64,000 bases of DNA from Chryseobacterium kimseyorum (GCF_025971945.1 NZ_JAPDHW010000005.1:62001-126000); one strand, 5' to 3'; numbered from the stretch's first letter, positions 25,053 through 34,718 are shown. The notes: a model not told the origin generated them from the sequence alone. Program-made: numbers and translations.

Positions 25053-25937
25053 ATGGAATATGGCTTAACGTATGTAGATACCGTTTATAAAGTTTTACAA
25101 AATTGGTACATCGCCTTTGCAAAGCTTACTCCAAAGCTTATCGTAGGAGTTCTTGTCTTCACATTTTTCTTATTGACAAGTAAGTATCTCAGTAAACTTG
25201 CGGTAAAAATTATGCATAAGCTTTTTCCTAAAAGCAAAAATGAAGGCTCTGTAATCACAATCATTAATGTTTTCAGATTTATCATCATCCTGATGGGAAC
25301 CTTTATCGCTCTTGAAATAATGGGCTTCAGTGGTTTCCTTTGGAAATTTATCGGAAGTTTGGGAGTTGCCGGGGTGATTGCCGGGGTTGCTTTAAAAGAT
25401 TTGGTTTCAAGTATATTTTCTGGAATGCTGATTGGAATTGACAAAGCCTTTAAAGTCGGAGATTATATCACAATCGGAAATCATTCAGGAACAGTGCAGG
25501 ATATTGGTTTTCTGACTACAAAGCTGATTACTGACGACGGGAAAAAGGCGTATATTCCAAATCAGGTAATTTTCAATGCACCTTTCTATAATATTACAGC
25601 TTCACCTCAGCGAAGAATCATTTTAGATTTTGAAATTCCGGCGGATGAAGATATTGTGAAGGCACAGGAGAGCATTAATCATGTAATTCTCAGTCAGGAA
25701 TATATCGACAAACAGGATAAAGTAGACGTTATTTTTACTAGCTTAAAACAGGGAGTTTTTAATCTGCAGGTGAAATTCTGGATGAAAGTTGGAGAAAACT
25801 TGGGACATGTAAAAAGTGATATTTTAATGAAAATTAAAAGCAGTCTCGATGAGCAGGGCATTCCGTTAGTAACTCCGACGAGCATTAACATCACCAATAC
25901 TCAGCCGATCGAGCCACCAAAAGAGAATATTGAATAG
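25053..25937 (+). CDS. mscS: Small-conductance mechanosensitive channel (MscS family)
   Basis: This 294-residue membrane protein has three N-terminal helices (about 22-42, 68-88 and 93-118). The pore-lining TM3 contains GSLGVAGVIAGVALKDLV, the Gly/Ala-rich pattern of MscS. After it come the beta domain (FKVGDYITIGNHSGTVQDIGFLTT, in the region 137-160, with YIPNQVIF) and the C-terminal alpha/beta domain. The channel releases solutes on hypo-osmotic shock. Length is close to E. coli MscS. It is divergent from the peroxiredoxin gene and apparently single. Confidence 0.94.
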   Translation: MEYGLTYVDTVYKVLQNWYIAFAKLTPKLIVGVLVFTFFLLTSKYLSKLAVKIMHKLFPKSKNEGSVITIINVFRFIIILMGTFIALEIMGFSGFLWKFIGSLGVAGVIAGVALKDLVSSIFSGMLIGIDKAFKVGDYITIGNHSGTVQDIGFLTTKLITDDGKKAYIPNQVIFNAPFYNITASPQRRIILDFEIPADEDIVKAQESINHVILSQEYIDKQDKVDVIFTSLKQGVFNLQVKFWMKVGENLGHVKSDILMKIKSSLDEQGIPLVTPTSINITNTQPIEPPKENIE

Positions 25938-25998
25938 CGACATTTGTATTTAAATAACTGCAGAAGACTCAAACAAAGTTTAGCATTCCATTTATCTA

Positions 25999-26061
25999 CC
26001 ACGAATGCACGAATTTAAGTTTCCTGATTAGATTATTTTAAAATCATTCGTGCATTCGTGG
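25999..26061. repeat. 16-bp inverted repeat (CACGAATGCACGAAT type)
   Basis: CCACGAATGCACGAAT at 25999-26014 and its exact reverse complement at 26046-26061 flank a 31-nt spacer. It is noncoding, between the convergent mscS and gapA, and could be a dispersed REP-like element or a long terminator-like hairpin. Confidence 0.7.
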
Positions 26062-26134
26062 CAAACAATATTTTCACAAATTCTGGCGAATGCAAAACTT
26101 TAATTTTAATGAGTCATTCCTACAGAATTCCAGC

Positions 26135-26164
26135 AAAAAAAAAACCTTCCATCTCTGGAAGGTT
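26135..26164 (-). terminator. Terminator of the pfkA-gapA operon
   Basis: On the minus strand AACCTTCC / GGAAGGTT (loop AGAGAT) is followed by a run of about ten T. It lies 25 bases beyond the gapA stop. Confidence 0.88.
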
Positions 26165-26188
26165 TCATTATGTATAGCTGACAGCTTA

Positions 26189-27211
<1,023 letters not shown>

Positions 27212-27231
27212 TTATTTAATTATATAAAATA

Positions 27232-28218
27232 TTAGATTGCTAAAATTTCTGAAATCAGTAATAAGTCTTTGTTGATCTCATTGTGTTTTTTTATAGCTTC
27301 TTCAATAGGCGTGTAAACAATCTCGTTAGATCTCATTCCTGCCATCACATTGTTTTCACCCGTCATCAGTCCGGTGACTGCACCAAAACCTAATCTGCTC
27401 GCTAAAACCCGATCTGCACAGCTCGGCGATCCACCACGCTGAATATGTCCCAGAATAGCTACACGGATATCGTACTCCGGAAATTCTTTCTTGGTTTTCT
27501 CAGAGAGTTCATAGATATTTGCCAGCTCCTCCCCTTCTGCAACGACTACGATGCTTGAAGATTTCCCTGTCTTTTCTGCCTTTCTGAAGTTAGAAAAAAG
27601 GTCTTCGATACTGTCTTTTTTCTCAGGAATCAAAATATCCAGTGCACCGGTTGCCAATCCGCTGTTCAGTGCGATGAAACCTGCATCACGACCCATCACC
27701 TCAACAAAGAATACTCTGTTGTGAGAAGTTGCCGTATCACGGATTTTATCAATCGCATCCATTGCGGTGTTCAAAGCCGTATCAAAACCAATGGTGTTAT
27801 CTGTTCCGAAAATATCGTTATCAATAGTTCCCGGCACACCAATCACCCGAATGCCAAATTCTTCATTGAAAATTTTTGCTCCGGTAAAAGTTCCGTCACC
27901 TCCGATACACACCAAACCGTCAATTCCGTATTTAACGCAATTATCATAGGCTCTCTGGCGACCTTCTTTGGTTCTGAATTCTTTGGATCTGGCAGATTTT
28001 AGAATAGTTCCACCTTGGTTGATTATATTTTTTACAGAACGAGGTCCCATTTTCAGGAAATCATCATGAATAAGGCCATTGTAGCCTTCTCTCACTCCGT
28101 AACATTCGATGTTATAATAATTGGCAGTTCTTACAACCGCTCTTAATGCTGCGTTCATCCCCGGAGAGTCGCCTCCCGAAGTAAGAACTGCAATTTTTTT
28201 TACAGCACTTTCTTTCAT
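27232..28218 (-). CDS. pfkA: ATP-dependent 6-phosphofructokinase
   Basis: This 328-residue cytosolic kinase makes fructose-1,6-bisphosphate. Motifs are LTSGGDSPGMNAALRA at the N-terminus, CIGGDGTFTGA (the Gly at the ATP site favours ATP over pyrophosphate), GVPGTIDNDIFGTD with the catalytic Asp, VEVMGRDAGFIAL and LGHIQRGGSPSCADR. Length is that of the bacterial PfkA type. It is the first gene of the pfkA-gapA unit, with a -7-like box 20-28 bases upstream. Confidence 0.96.
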   Translation of the reverse strand: MKESAVKKIAVLTSGGDSPGMNAALRAVVRTANYYNIECYGVREGYNGLIHDDFLKMGPRSVKNIINQGGTILKSARSKEFRTKEGRQRAYDNCVKYGIDGLVCIGGDGTFTGAKIFNEEFGIRVIGVPGTIDNDIFGTDNTIGFDTALNTAMDAIDKIRDTATSHNRVFFVEVMGRDAGFIALNSGLATGALDILIPEKKDSIEDLFSNFRKAEKTGKSSSIVVVAEGEELANIYELSEKTKKEFPEYDIRVAILGHIQRGGSPSCADRVLASRLGFGAVTGLMTGENNVMAGMRSNEIVYTPIEEAIKKHNEINKDLLLISEILAI

Positions 28219-28238
28219 TTAGTAAAAAATTTCAAACA

Positions 28239-28246
28239 CAAATTTA
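28239..28246 (-). promoter_or_regulatory. -7 box of pfkA-gapA
   Basis: TAAATTTG on the minus strand matches TAnnTTTG and lies 20 bases upstream of the pfkA ATG. A TTG at the ideal -33 spacing is not clear. Confidence 0.45.
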
Positions 28247-28316
28247 CAAAAACAAGTTCAGATAACGGCAGTATCTTGCCAATACTTTTCATCCTTTGGT
28301 ATCCTGCTCTTTAAAA

Positions 28317-28346
28317 GAGCCAAGTAAAAAGTAAAAAGAGCCAAGT
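28317..28346. repeat. GAGCCAAGT / GTAAAAA dispersed repeat, second copy
   Basis: GAGCCAAGT occurs twice around two AAAAAGT units and is the reverse complement of the motif at about 2903-2926. The element is noncoding. Confidence 0.55.
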
Positions 28347-28443
28347 GGAGCGGGCAAGTACAAAAAAAGATGATGGAGGATTAAATTACTGACAAGATTG
28401 TGCAAATATGATTTCTTCGTAACTGAATTATTTCTTTTACATT

Positions 28444-28516
28444 TTTAAAAAAATCTGCGGGAATCTGCGGGAAATTCCACTCTTTAAAAAAATCTGCGGG
28501 AATCTGCGGGAAATTC
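28444..28516. repeat. 34-bp direct repeat with doubled ATCTGCGGGA unit
   Basis: Two identical 34-bp copies lie at 28444-28477 and 28483-28516, each with a tandem ATCTGCGGGA. The second copy reaches into the stop codon of the gene at 28515-29273. A related CCCGCAGATTT motif occurs at about 36136. Confidence 0.8.
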
Positions 28517-29273
28517 ATCTCTTCTCCGTCAGATATTTCCAGTATCTTCGCGGAACGTGCTGAAGGTGCAGTTTTAAATTTTTCCTTTCCACAATATTGG
28601 TTTTGAAAAAATACCGCTGCCACAGCTTTTGATACTGATTTTCTTCATCATGAAACTTTTCCTGATACTTTTTTAAATCAATTTTCTCATCCGGATAAAA
28701 GAAATCGCAGGTTTCCAGATCGTAAAGGAGTCCGTAGTTCCTCCGCAAATCGTAGATCATCCATTTCTGATCCTGATAACGGTCATTAAAATGTTTTCTG
28801 ATCAAAGGAAGCACATTAAAATCAGGATCGATCTTGGCAAAAAAAACTTCATCCTGCATTTTTTCGAACCGAACGAAAGCCGTCATCCGATGGCGTTCGC
28901 GACTTACAGATTTACAGATTTTGGCTATTCTCAAAATATCCGGATCTGCGTAATTCTGCAGAATATTTTCTTTCGGATATTGAATAGACTGTTTTACTGC
29001 GGAAAGAATGATTTGCTCTAAATCAGGTTCTTCAGACAAAAAAACTTTTACAAGTTCATGCATCCCGGATTTCCCTATGTTTTCTTCTAATTTATTTAAA
29101 ACTCTTTCTGATTTTGCTTCCTGAGTAATCACCTCATGAATTTCGGCAAAAATATTCTCCTGATGAAATCTTTCTCTGCTCACAATTTCTACATCTTTAT
29201 ACTTATATTCAAAAACCTCGAATATTGCAGTAAAAAGCCCGTCGAAACTTCCGTCGTAGAGTAAGGTGGTCAT
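28515..29273 (-). CDS. TIGR03915-type probable DNA metabolism protein (radical SAM partner)
   Basis: This 252-residue protein starts with LLYDGSFDGLFTAIFEVFE, the hallmark N-terminus of the TIGR03915 family (DUF4130 region C-terminal). RERHRMTAFVRFEKMQD lies near residue 125, WMIYDLRRNYGLLYDL at about 175 and HVPRRYWKYLTE at the C-terminus. The family is known only by context: it co-occurs with a radical SAM protein (TIGR03916) and sometimes carries a uracil-DNA glycosylase-like domain, hence the predicted DNA-repair role. Here that domain is absent. The radical SAM partner is encoded upstream at 29919-31178. Confidence 0.85.
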   Translation of the reverse strand: MTTLLYDGSFDGLFTAIFEVFEYKYKDVEIVSRERFHQENIFAEIHEVITQEAKSERVLNKLEENIGKSGMHELVKVFLSEEPDLEQIILSAVKQSIQYPKENILQNYADPDILRIAKICKSVSRERHRMTAFVRFEKMQDEVFFAKIDPDFNVLPLIRKHFNDRYQDQKWMIYDLRRNYGLLYDLETCDFFYPDEKIDLKKYQEKFHDEENQYQKLWQRYFFKTNIVERKNLKLHLQHVPRRYWKYLTEKR

Positions 29274-29336
29274 TTTTTTAATTTGAAAATAGAAATAATT
29301 TGATAATTATAATGACTTTGATGAGTCATTCTTCGG

Positions 29337-29416
29337 TTTGTCATGCTGAAAGCATCTAGGCAAAGTATAAGAAAAGCAAGTGAAATTCTACGTTAAGATC
29401 CTTTCAGGATGACAAA
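29337..29416. repeat. 21-bp near-perfect inverted repeat
   Basis: Arms at 29337-29357 (TTTGTCATGCTGAAAGCATC) and 29396-29416 are reverse complements apart from two mismatches. The GTCATnCTGAAAG core is a frequent flavobacterial intergenic motif. It separates the 145-aa gene from the TIGR03915 gene. Confidence 0.7.
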
Positions 29417-29478
29417 CGTTGTGGTTATATTTAGAAATAAGCTTTGTTATTCGTGAAACAGAATCGTGTACTTGATGT

Positions 29479-29916
29479 TTAATTTAAATTTTTATAACAA
29501 ATCATTTTTAATTCATCATCGTTCATTTCAATGTCAAACTGTCCAACTTTTTCAATGATTGATTTTATTTGATTTAAATCTTGCACGTCGTTTTCAGAAG
29601 TGACAATTTTTGGAAAAACTAAATATTCTATCTCTTTAAATGTCAACCATCCGCCATGAGAATTATGTCCTTCAAAGCCTGCTTCCCAAAAATCATATCC
29701 AAATAACGTGTCTTCAGACAAGTATAATTTTCCAACATCAGAGTTTTGCACTTTCTTAAAACCAATCAGCTTGATATAAGCTGCATTATCAATTAAGGCG
29801 TTAATCAATTTTACCCATTTTGAATTCGACATTAACTGTTGCGAAAATTTCGTAATAGATTTTTCGATTTCACGATCTGTTTGCAAATCGTCAATTAATG
29901 CCTTTTTAATTCTCAT
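29479..29916 (-). CDS. Unknown 145-residue protein between radical SAM and TIGR03915 genes
   Basis: I do not recognise this protein. It is soluble and acidic with no signal peptide or membrane helix. AAYIKLIGFKKV and GYDFWEAGFEGHNSHGGWLTFKE-like Gly/His/Trp-rich sequence (about 73-95) stand out, and the C-terminal half is Asp/Asn/Ile-rich. It starts two bases after the stop of the radical SAM gene, so the two are probably co-translated. It may be an accessory of the predicted DNA-repair pair or an unrelated insertion into that pair. Confidence 0.7.
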   Translation of the reverse strand: MRIKKALIDDLQTDREIEKSITKFSQQLMSNSKWVKLINALIDNAAYIKLIGFKKVQNSDVGKLYLSEDTLFGYDFWEAGFEGHNSHGGWLTFKEIEYLVFPKIVTSENDVQDLNQIKSIIEKVGQFDIEMNDDELKMICYKNLN

Positions 29917-29918
29917 AA

Positions 29919-31178
29919 TTAAAACAAAGTCAACTGTTGCGAAAACTGATCCTGAAATTTTGAAGTACTGCCTCCAATCAAAAGTTTTTTTAGATTTAAA
30001 TCTGTCAAATGTCTCAGGAAGATATTTCCTGCATTAAAGTCAATAAAATATTTAGCTCGGTTTACCGCTGCACCTAGTTTCTGTAAATTTTCAATCGTCA
30101 ACACCTGAAAACGTCTTGCTGATACAATTTTCTTTGCTGTTTTCACTCCAATTCCCGGAATTCTGAGAATCATCTGATAATCTGCAGACTGAAGATTGAC
30201 CGGAAATTGATCCAAATGTCTTAAAGCCCAGCTTAATTTGGGATCAACTTCCAAATCCAGAAACGGCATGTGCGGATCTAAAATTTCATCAGCTTTAAAA
30301 CCATAAAAACGCATCAGCCAATCTGACTGATATAAACGGTTTTCTCTCAGCATCGGAACTGCCGTTGTCAATGCCGGCAATCTGTTGTCCTCCAAAACGG
30401 GCACGTAACCGGAATAATAAACTCTTTTTAGACTATAATTTTTATAGAAATGATCTGCTACTTTAATGATCTGCAAATCATTTTCGTTGGATGCACCGAC
30501 AATCATCTGAGTAGACTGACCAGCCGGAGCAAATTTCGGAACTTTTCTGAAAATCTTCTTCTCTTCTTTATATTGAGTAATACCGCCTTGAATATACTTC
30601 ATAGGATTTAGCATATCCTGTCGGTTTTTCTCCGGAGCTAATAATTTCAAACCACTTTCTGTCGGGATTTCAATATTGATCGACAGTCGGTCTGCATACA
30701 ACGCCGCTTCCTGCATCAGAATATCGCTTGCACCGGGAATTGATTTCAAATGAATATATCCGTTAAAATTTTCCTCAAGCCTAAGTTTTTTTGCTACCCG
30801 AACTAAGCGTTCCATTGTAGTATCGGCATTTTTGAAAATTCCTGAACTCAAGAATAAACCTTCAATATAATTCCTGCGGTAGAAATTAATAGTCAGATCC
30901 ACTACTTCTTCTACTGTAAATGCGGCTCTTTTAATATCATTTGAACTTCGCGAAACACAGTAAGCACAATCGTAAATACAGTGATTGGTCAAAAGAACTT
31001 TAAGCAGAGAAACACATCGGCCATCTTCGGTATAGGTATGGCAAATTCCGCTTGCAGAGCTGTCTCCTAAAGCGCCTTTTTTATTTTTCCTCGAACCTCC
31101 GCTGGACGAACATGACACGTCATACTTCGCAGCATCAGCAAGGATTTCTAACTTTTCTTTTAGACGGTCAAAATTCAT
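29919..31178 (-). CDS. Putative DNA modification/repair radical SAM protein (TIGR03916)
   Basis: The start at 31178 (MNFDRLKEKLEILADAAKYD) gives about 419 residues. The 4Fe-4S cluster motif CxxxCxxC is at 67-74 (CIYDCAYC), preceded by the conserved CSSSGG and ICHTYTEDGRCVSLLK segments. A helix-hairpin-helix DNA-binding motif (IPGIGVKTAKKI) lies at about 340-352, and LSINIEIPTESGLKLLAPEK is in between. The family is predicted to repair or modify DNA using SAM radicals, paired with TIGR03915. The pair here is split by a 145-residue gene. Exact chemistry is unknown. Confidence 0.9.
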   Translation of the reverse strand: MNFDRLKEKLEILADAAKYDVSCSSSGGSRKNKKGALGDSSASGICHTYTEDGRCVSLLKVLLTNHCIYDCAYCVSRSSNDIKRAAFTVEEVVDLTINFYRRNYIEGLFLSSGIFKNADTTMERLVRVAKKLRLEENFNGYIHLKSIPGASDILMQEAALYADRLSINIEIPTESGLKLLAPEKNRQDMLNPMKYIQGGITQYKEEKKIFRKVPKFAPAGQSTQMIVGASNENDLQIIKVADHFYKNYSLKRVYYSGYVPVLEDNRLPALTTAVPMLRENRLYQSDWLMRFYGFKADEILDPHMPFLDLEVDPKLSWALRHLDQFPVNLQSADYQMILRIPGIGVKTAKKIVSARRFQVLTIENLQKLGAAVNRAKYFIDFNAGNIFLRHLTDLNLKKLLIGGSTSKFQDQFSQQLTLF

Positions 31179-31459
31179 AATTCTTTTACTTTTATTAATT
31201 TTCGCAACACATAAGTCAGAATCGAATGTTTGAAAAATTTTTAGATTATGTTTCACATAATCTAAATCTTATAATGCGTTCTTTATTTTTATTCGATAGA
31301 TTGACAAGACTTAAGTATTTAAAAACTTTAATGACTCTGTGGAATACTGCAGTTTTACTATTCAAAAGTAAATCCAAAATTGAGAAATATCACACTTTTT
31401 TAAACCAACTTATCCACAATAGGCAGAAACAAATTTACTATATTTACCATCATTAATTT

Positions 31460-32845
31460 ATGCGTGAAATCGTAAACGGTCGTTTTCACATTTCTTTATC
31501 AAAAAATAACTTACCTATGAATCATCAACCGGTAGAAGGTTTTTCTAAACTGACCAAGCAGGGAAAAATTGACTGGCTTGTCAATGAATATCTCGAAGGA
31601 AACACAGATTACCAAAATATACTCAACCAATATTGGAACGAAAATGCCGATCTTCAGAAACTTCATGACGAGTTTTCTGAAAACACAATTTCCAATTTTT
31701 ATATGCCTTACGGAATTGCTCCAAACTTCCTGATTGACGGAAAATTATTGGCTTTACCGATGGCAGTTGAAGAAAGTTCTGTAGTGGCAGCAGCTTCCAA
31801 GGCAGCAAAATTCTGGATTGATAAAGGTGGCTTTAGAACGACTATAATTAACACCAAAAAATTAGGTCATACACACTTCATTATTGACGTTGAGTCACAT
31901 AAACTTCAGCATTTTTTTAATTTTAAATTAAAGAAAAAATTATTTGAAGCCACTGAGAGCATCACGGCAAACATGAGAAATCGTGGCGGCGGAATTTTAG
32001 AAATAAAACTCGTTGACAAAACTGCTGAAATGCCAAATTATTATCAGCTTAAAGCAAGTTTTGACACCGTAGATTCTATGGGTGCCAATTTCATCAACTC
32101 CTGTCTTGAACAGTTTGGTAAAACTCTAAAAGAAGAAATTTCTCTGGAAGAAGATTTCACTCAGGAAGAAAAAGATTCTTTGCAGGTAGTGATGAATATC
32201 CTTTCAAATTTCACTCCGGACTGTATCGTAAGAGCGGAAGTTTCCTGCAAAATTGAAGATCTGAAAGATGACAGCGGAATTTCCAACGAAGAATTTGCCA
32301 GAAAATTTAAGCAGGCCGTTACGATTGCCGAGATCGAACCTTTCCGTGCAACAACGCACAACAAAGGAATTATGAACGGTGTGGATGCCGTTGTTATTGC
32401 CACCGGAAACGATTTCAGAGCAACTGAAGCCTGTGCACACGCGTATGCCGCGAGAGATGGAAAATATTCTTCGCTGACACACTGCACCATCGACAACGGA
32501 GTGTTCAGATTTTGGATTGATCTTCCGATTTCTGTCGGCGTTGTAGGAGGTCTGACGAATCTTCATCCTTTGGTAAAATTTTCTCTGGCCTTACTTGGAA
32601 AACCATCCGCTCAGGAACTAATGAGTATTCTGGCGGTTTCAGGACTGGCTCAGAATTTTGGAGCGTTGAGATCTTTGGTAACCACAGGAATTCAGAAAGG
32701 TCACATGAAAATGCATTTGTTTAATATTTTAAATCAAATGGGAGCAACCGAAGCCGAGAAACAACATTTTGTAACCTATTTTAAAGATAAAACAGTGACG
32801 CATCACGAAGTAATTGATGAATTTAACAGATTAAGAGCGCAATAA
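31460..32845 (+). CDS. mvaA: Hydroxymethylglutaryl-CoA reductase, class II type
   Basis: This 461-residue protein (or 442 if it starts at ATG 31517, where MNHQPVEGFSKL resembles usual family N-termini) makes or uses mevalonate. Key segments are MAVEESSVVAAASKAAKFW with the catalytic Glu, DSMGANFINSCLE (NAD(P)-binding DAMGxN variant, Ser in place of Ala), ATTHNKGIMNGVDAVVIATGND with the catalytic Lys and GGLTNLHPL. Class II enzymes are the bacterial type; Flavobacteria use the mevalonate pathway, so a biosynthetic role is expected. A small two-TM gene starts one base after its stop. Confidence 0.93.
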   Translation: MREIVNGRFHISLSKNNLPMNHQPVEGFSKLTKQGKIDWLVNEYLEGNTDYQNILNQYWNENADLQKLHDEFSENTISNFYMPYGIAPNFLIDGKLLALPMAVEESSVVAAASKAAKFWIDKGGFRTTIINTKKLGHTHFIIDVESHKLQHFFNFKLKKKLFEATESITANMRNRGGGILEIKLVDKTAEMPNYYQLKASFDTVDSMGANFINSCLEQFGKTLKEEISLEEDFTQEEKDSLQVVMNILSNFTPDCIVRAEVSCKIEDLKDDSGISNEEFARKFKQAVTIAEIEPFRATTHNKGIMNGVDAVVIATGNDFRATEACAHAYAARDGKYSSLTHCTIDNGVFRFWIDLPISVGVVGGLTNLHPLVKFSLALLGKPSAQELMSILAVSGLAQNFGALRSLVTTGIQKGHMKMHLFNILNQMGATEAEKQHFVTYFKDKTVTHHEVIDEFNRLRAQ

Positions 32846-32846
32846 A

Positions 32847-33018
32847 ATGTTGCAAATCATCTTGCCTATAGTGTTTATTATCTTTGGGATATTTTTAAAA
32901 AATACCAGTAATACGGGATTTTCAGCGGTCACGCAGATTCTCTGTCTTTTTCATTGTTCTTGGAATTCTGACTTTAATCAGCGGAATTATTTTAATGTAT
33001 CTCAAATCTAAACAATGA
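32847..33018 (+). pseudogene. Small two-TM membrane protein gene with a +1 frameshift
   Basis: The frame from ATG 32847 encodes a good helix (MLQIILPIVFIIFGIFLK) then NTSNTGFSAVT, after which it becomes polar and Cys/His-rich and stops at 33011. Shifting by one base at about 32925-32932 opens RRFSVFFIVLGILTLISGII plus MYLKSKQ, a second clean helix. That frame stops at 33018, overlapping the next ATG (33015) by four bases. The coupling and the matching helices argue that the intact gene encoded about 56 residues. Either the gene is broken or one base is wrong in the assembly. Confidence 0.7.
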
Positions 33019-34097
33019 AAAAAATCTCTCTGTTTTTTATTTTGATCTCCGCCGTATGTTTTGCACAGCAACAAAATATTACGGTAAATGATTTGAAACC
33101 CAAAACTGAAAATTTTAATTTTCCAACAGTTTCAATTGATTCGAAACCTTTAGTTGCAAGAAAAATCAATACTTTTTTACAGGTAAACGAATTGGAATTC
33201 ATTCCGGGATCAGGAGCAGACCCTTCCCATCTGGCACTCACAGCGACTAACTCGTACAGAAATTATGTCTATTTCTATGAATGGAAGAAGTTAGAAACGC
33301 CAAAAAATATTTTAAGTTTAAAAATTGATGGTGAAGCGACGGGAGCTTACCCTGAAGGTTTTACAGATTATAAAAACTTTGATCTTCGGACAGGGAACTA
33401 TATTAATATTGAGGATTTATTTAATACTATTTCCATCAAATCAGTTGAGAAAACAGTCAATCAAAATGTTGCCGATAAAATTCAGAATTTTTTGAATGAA
33501 TTAAAAGCAAATCAAGATGATGAACCGGAAAAAAAAGAACAGATCCGGATGTATGAAGAATGTCTGCAGTTTGTACAGGACGGAAGATTGAGCTATACAA
33601 AATTTTACTTTGGAAAAGAAGAACTCACTATTGTAAGAGAACGATGCTCAAATCATGCTTTGCTGGCACTGGATGACTTGGGAAGCTATGAAATAAAACT
33701 TCCCTATCAGGATATACAGCAATATCTCAGCGTATACGGTAAAAATCTTTTATCCAAATCTGAAAAGGCAGTAACTCAAAATTCAGTTCAAAATAAACTG
33801 TTTAAAGGAAAGATCGACGGAAAGTATCCGATTACGGTTTTGATAAATTCTATTAATGAAGATGACTCTTTTTCAGCATCTTATTGGTATGATAAAAATA
33901 AAAAACTGATCAACTGGAGAGGAGAATTCGTTCATGACCATTTTTCAATTACAGAGGACGATTATCACAGTGAAGAACTTAAACAATGGATACCGAGAGC
34001 CTTCGTAGAAGCAGATTTGAAGGGAAATAAAATCATTGGAACCTGGCAGGATTACAAAACAAAAAAATATTTAAATCTAGAATTAGAAGAATTATAA
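33015..34097 (+). CDS. Secreted protein of unknown function
   Basis: This 360-residue protein has a signal peptide (MKKISLFFILISAVCFAQ) and no later membrane segment. The mature part has an alpha/beta composition with GDFDLRTG-like text absent but DGEATGAYPEGFTDYKNFDL and TGNYINIEDLF visible in the middle. That pattern recalls DUF3298/RsiV-type periplasmic domains (a solvent-exposed 'tGaYP-f..yknfD...G' motif), which is a weak assignment. Its start overlaps the frameshifted small gene, and a DUF423 gene follows after one base. Function unknown. Confidence 0.7.
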   Translation: MKKISLFFILISAVCFAQQQNITVNDLKPKTENFNFPTVSIDSKPLVARKINTFLQVNELEFIPGSGADPSHLALTATNSYRNYVYFYEWKKLETPKNILSLKIDGEATGAYPEGFTDYKNFDLRTGNYINIEDLFNTISIKSVEKTVNQNVADKIQNFLNELKANQDDEPEKKEQIRMYEECLQFVQDGRLSYTKFYFGKEELTIVRERCSNHALLALDDLGSYEIKLPYQDIQQYLSVYGKNLLSKSEKAVTQNSVQNKLFKGKIDGKYPITVLINSINEDDSFSASYWYDKNKKLINWRGEFVHDHFSITEDDYHSEELKQWIPRAFVEADLKGNKIIGTWQDYKTKKYLNLELEEL

Positions 34098-34098
34098 A

Positions 34099-34485
34099 AT
34101 GAAAACAATTACTTTAGTCTTCGGTGCCGCTTTCGGAATGCTTTCCGTTATCTTAGGCGCTTTCGGAGCACACGCTTTAAAGAAAATATTATCTGTGGAA
34201 AGACTGGAAAGTTTTGAAACCGGAGTACGATATCAGATGTACGCCGCCTTCTTTTTACTGATTGCCGGCTATATCTTAAAATTTGACACCTCATCTCAAA
34301 AATGGATCTCTATTTTAATGATTGCAGGAACTATGCTGTTTTCTTTCAGTATTTACGGTCTGAGTTTACAGGATCATTTTGGTTTAAACCTAAAATTTTT
34401 AGGTCCGATTACTCCGCTTGGAGGATTGTTTATGATTTTAGCTTGGTTGATGCTTATTTTTTATTTTGTGAAAAATAGAATTTAA
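34099..34485 (+). CDS. DUF423 family membrane protein
   Basis: This 128-residue protein has four predicted helices (about 3-22, 45-63, 70-88 and 103-124). LSVILGAFGAHALKK and FETGVRYQMYAAFFLL match the YgdD/DUF423 pattern well. The family is of unknown function and is found across bacteria in the inner membrane. It is the last gene of the run mvaA, small gene, secreted protein, DUF423, with one-base spacing to the gene before. A long repeat-rich spacer follows. Confidence 0.85.
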   Translation: MKTITLVFGAAFGMLSVILGAFGAHALKKILSVERLESFETGVRYQMYAAFFLLIAGYILKFDTSSQKWISILMIAGTMLFSFSIYGLSLQDHFGLNLKFLGPITPLGGLFMILAWLMLIFYFVKNRI

Positions 34486-34496
34486 CTACTTAATAT

Positions 34497-34718
34497 CTTC
34501 GACAGGCTCAGGCTGAAACGTCTTAAGTAACAGTCATTGCCTGTTCAAAAATTATTGAAAAACAAATTTTTATTAAACTTCTTTACCCCAACCCTAAAGG
34601 GAGGAAAATTCTCCGAAAATTTCATCAAAATTACACCCTTTAGGGGAAGGGGAAACTAATTTTGATGAAATTTAAACAGGCTCTAAGTATTTGAATTGTC
34701 ATGCTGAGCCTGTCGAAG
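34497..34718. repeat. Nested inverted-repeat element (about 220 bp)
   Basis: Outer arms CTTCGACAGGCTCAG (34497-34511) and its exact reverse complement at 34704-34718 enclose several inner inverted repeats: GCCTGTT / AACAGGC, an imperfect ACCCTAAAGGG-type repeat, and TTTCATCAAAATTA / TAATTTTGATGAAA. No coding frame is present. The nested layout suggests a MITE-like or REP-like insertion. It fills most of the 319-bp gap before the ClC gene. Confidence 0.75.

Noticed and set aside
31226-31456. Plus-strand 76-codon frame before mvaA
   Set aside because: Low-complexity AT-rich translation with no family features; it occupies the divergent promoter region.
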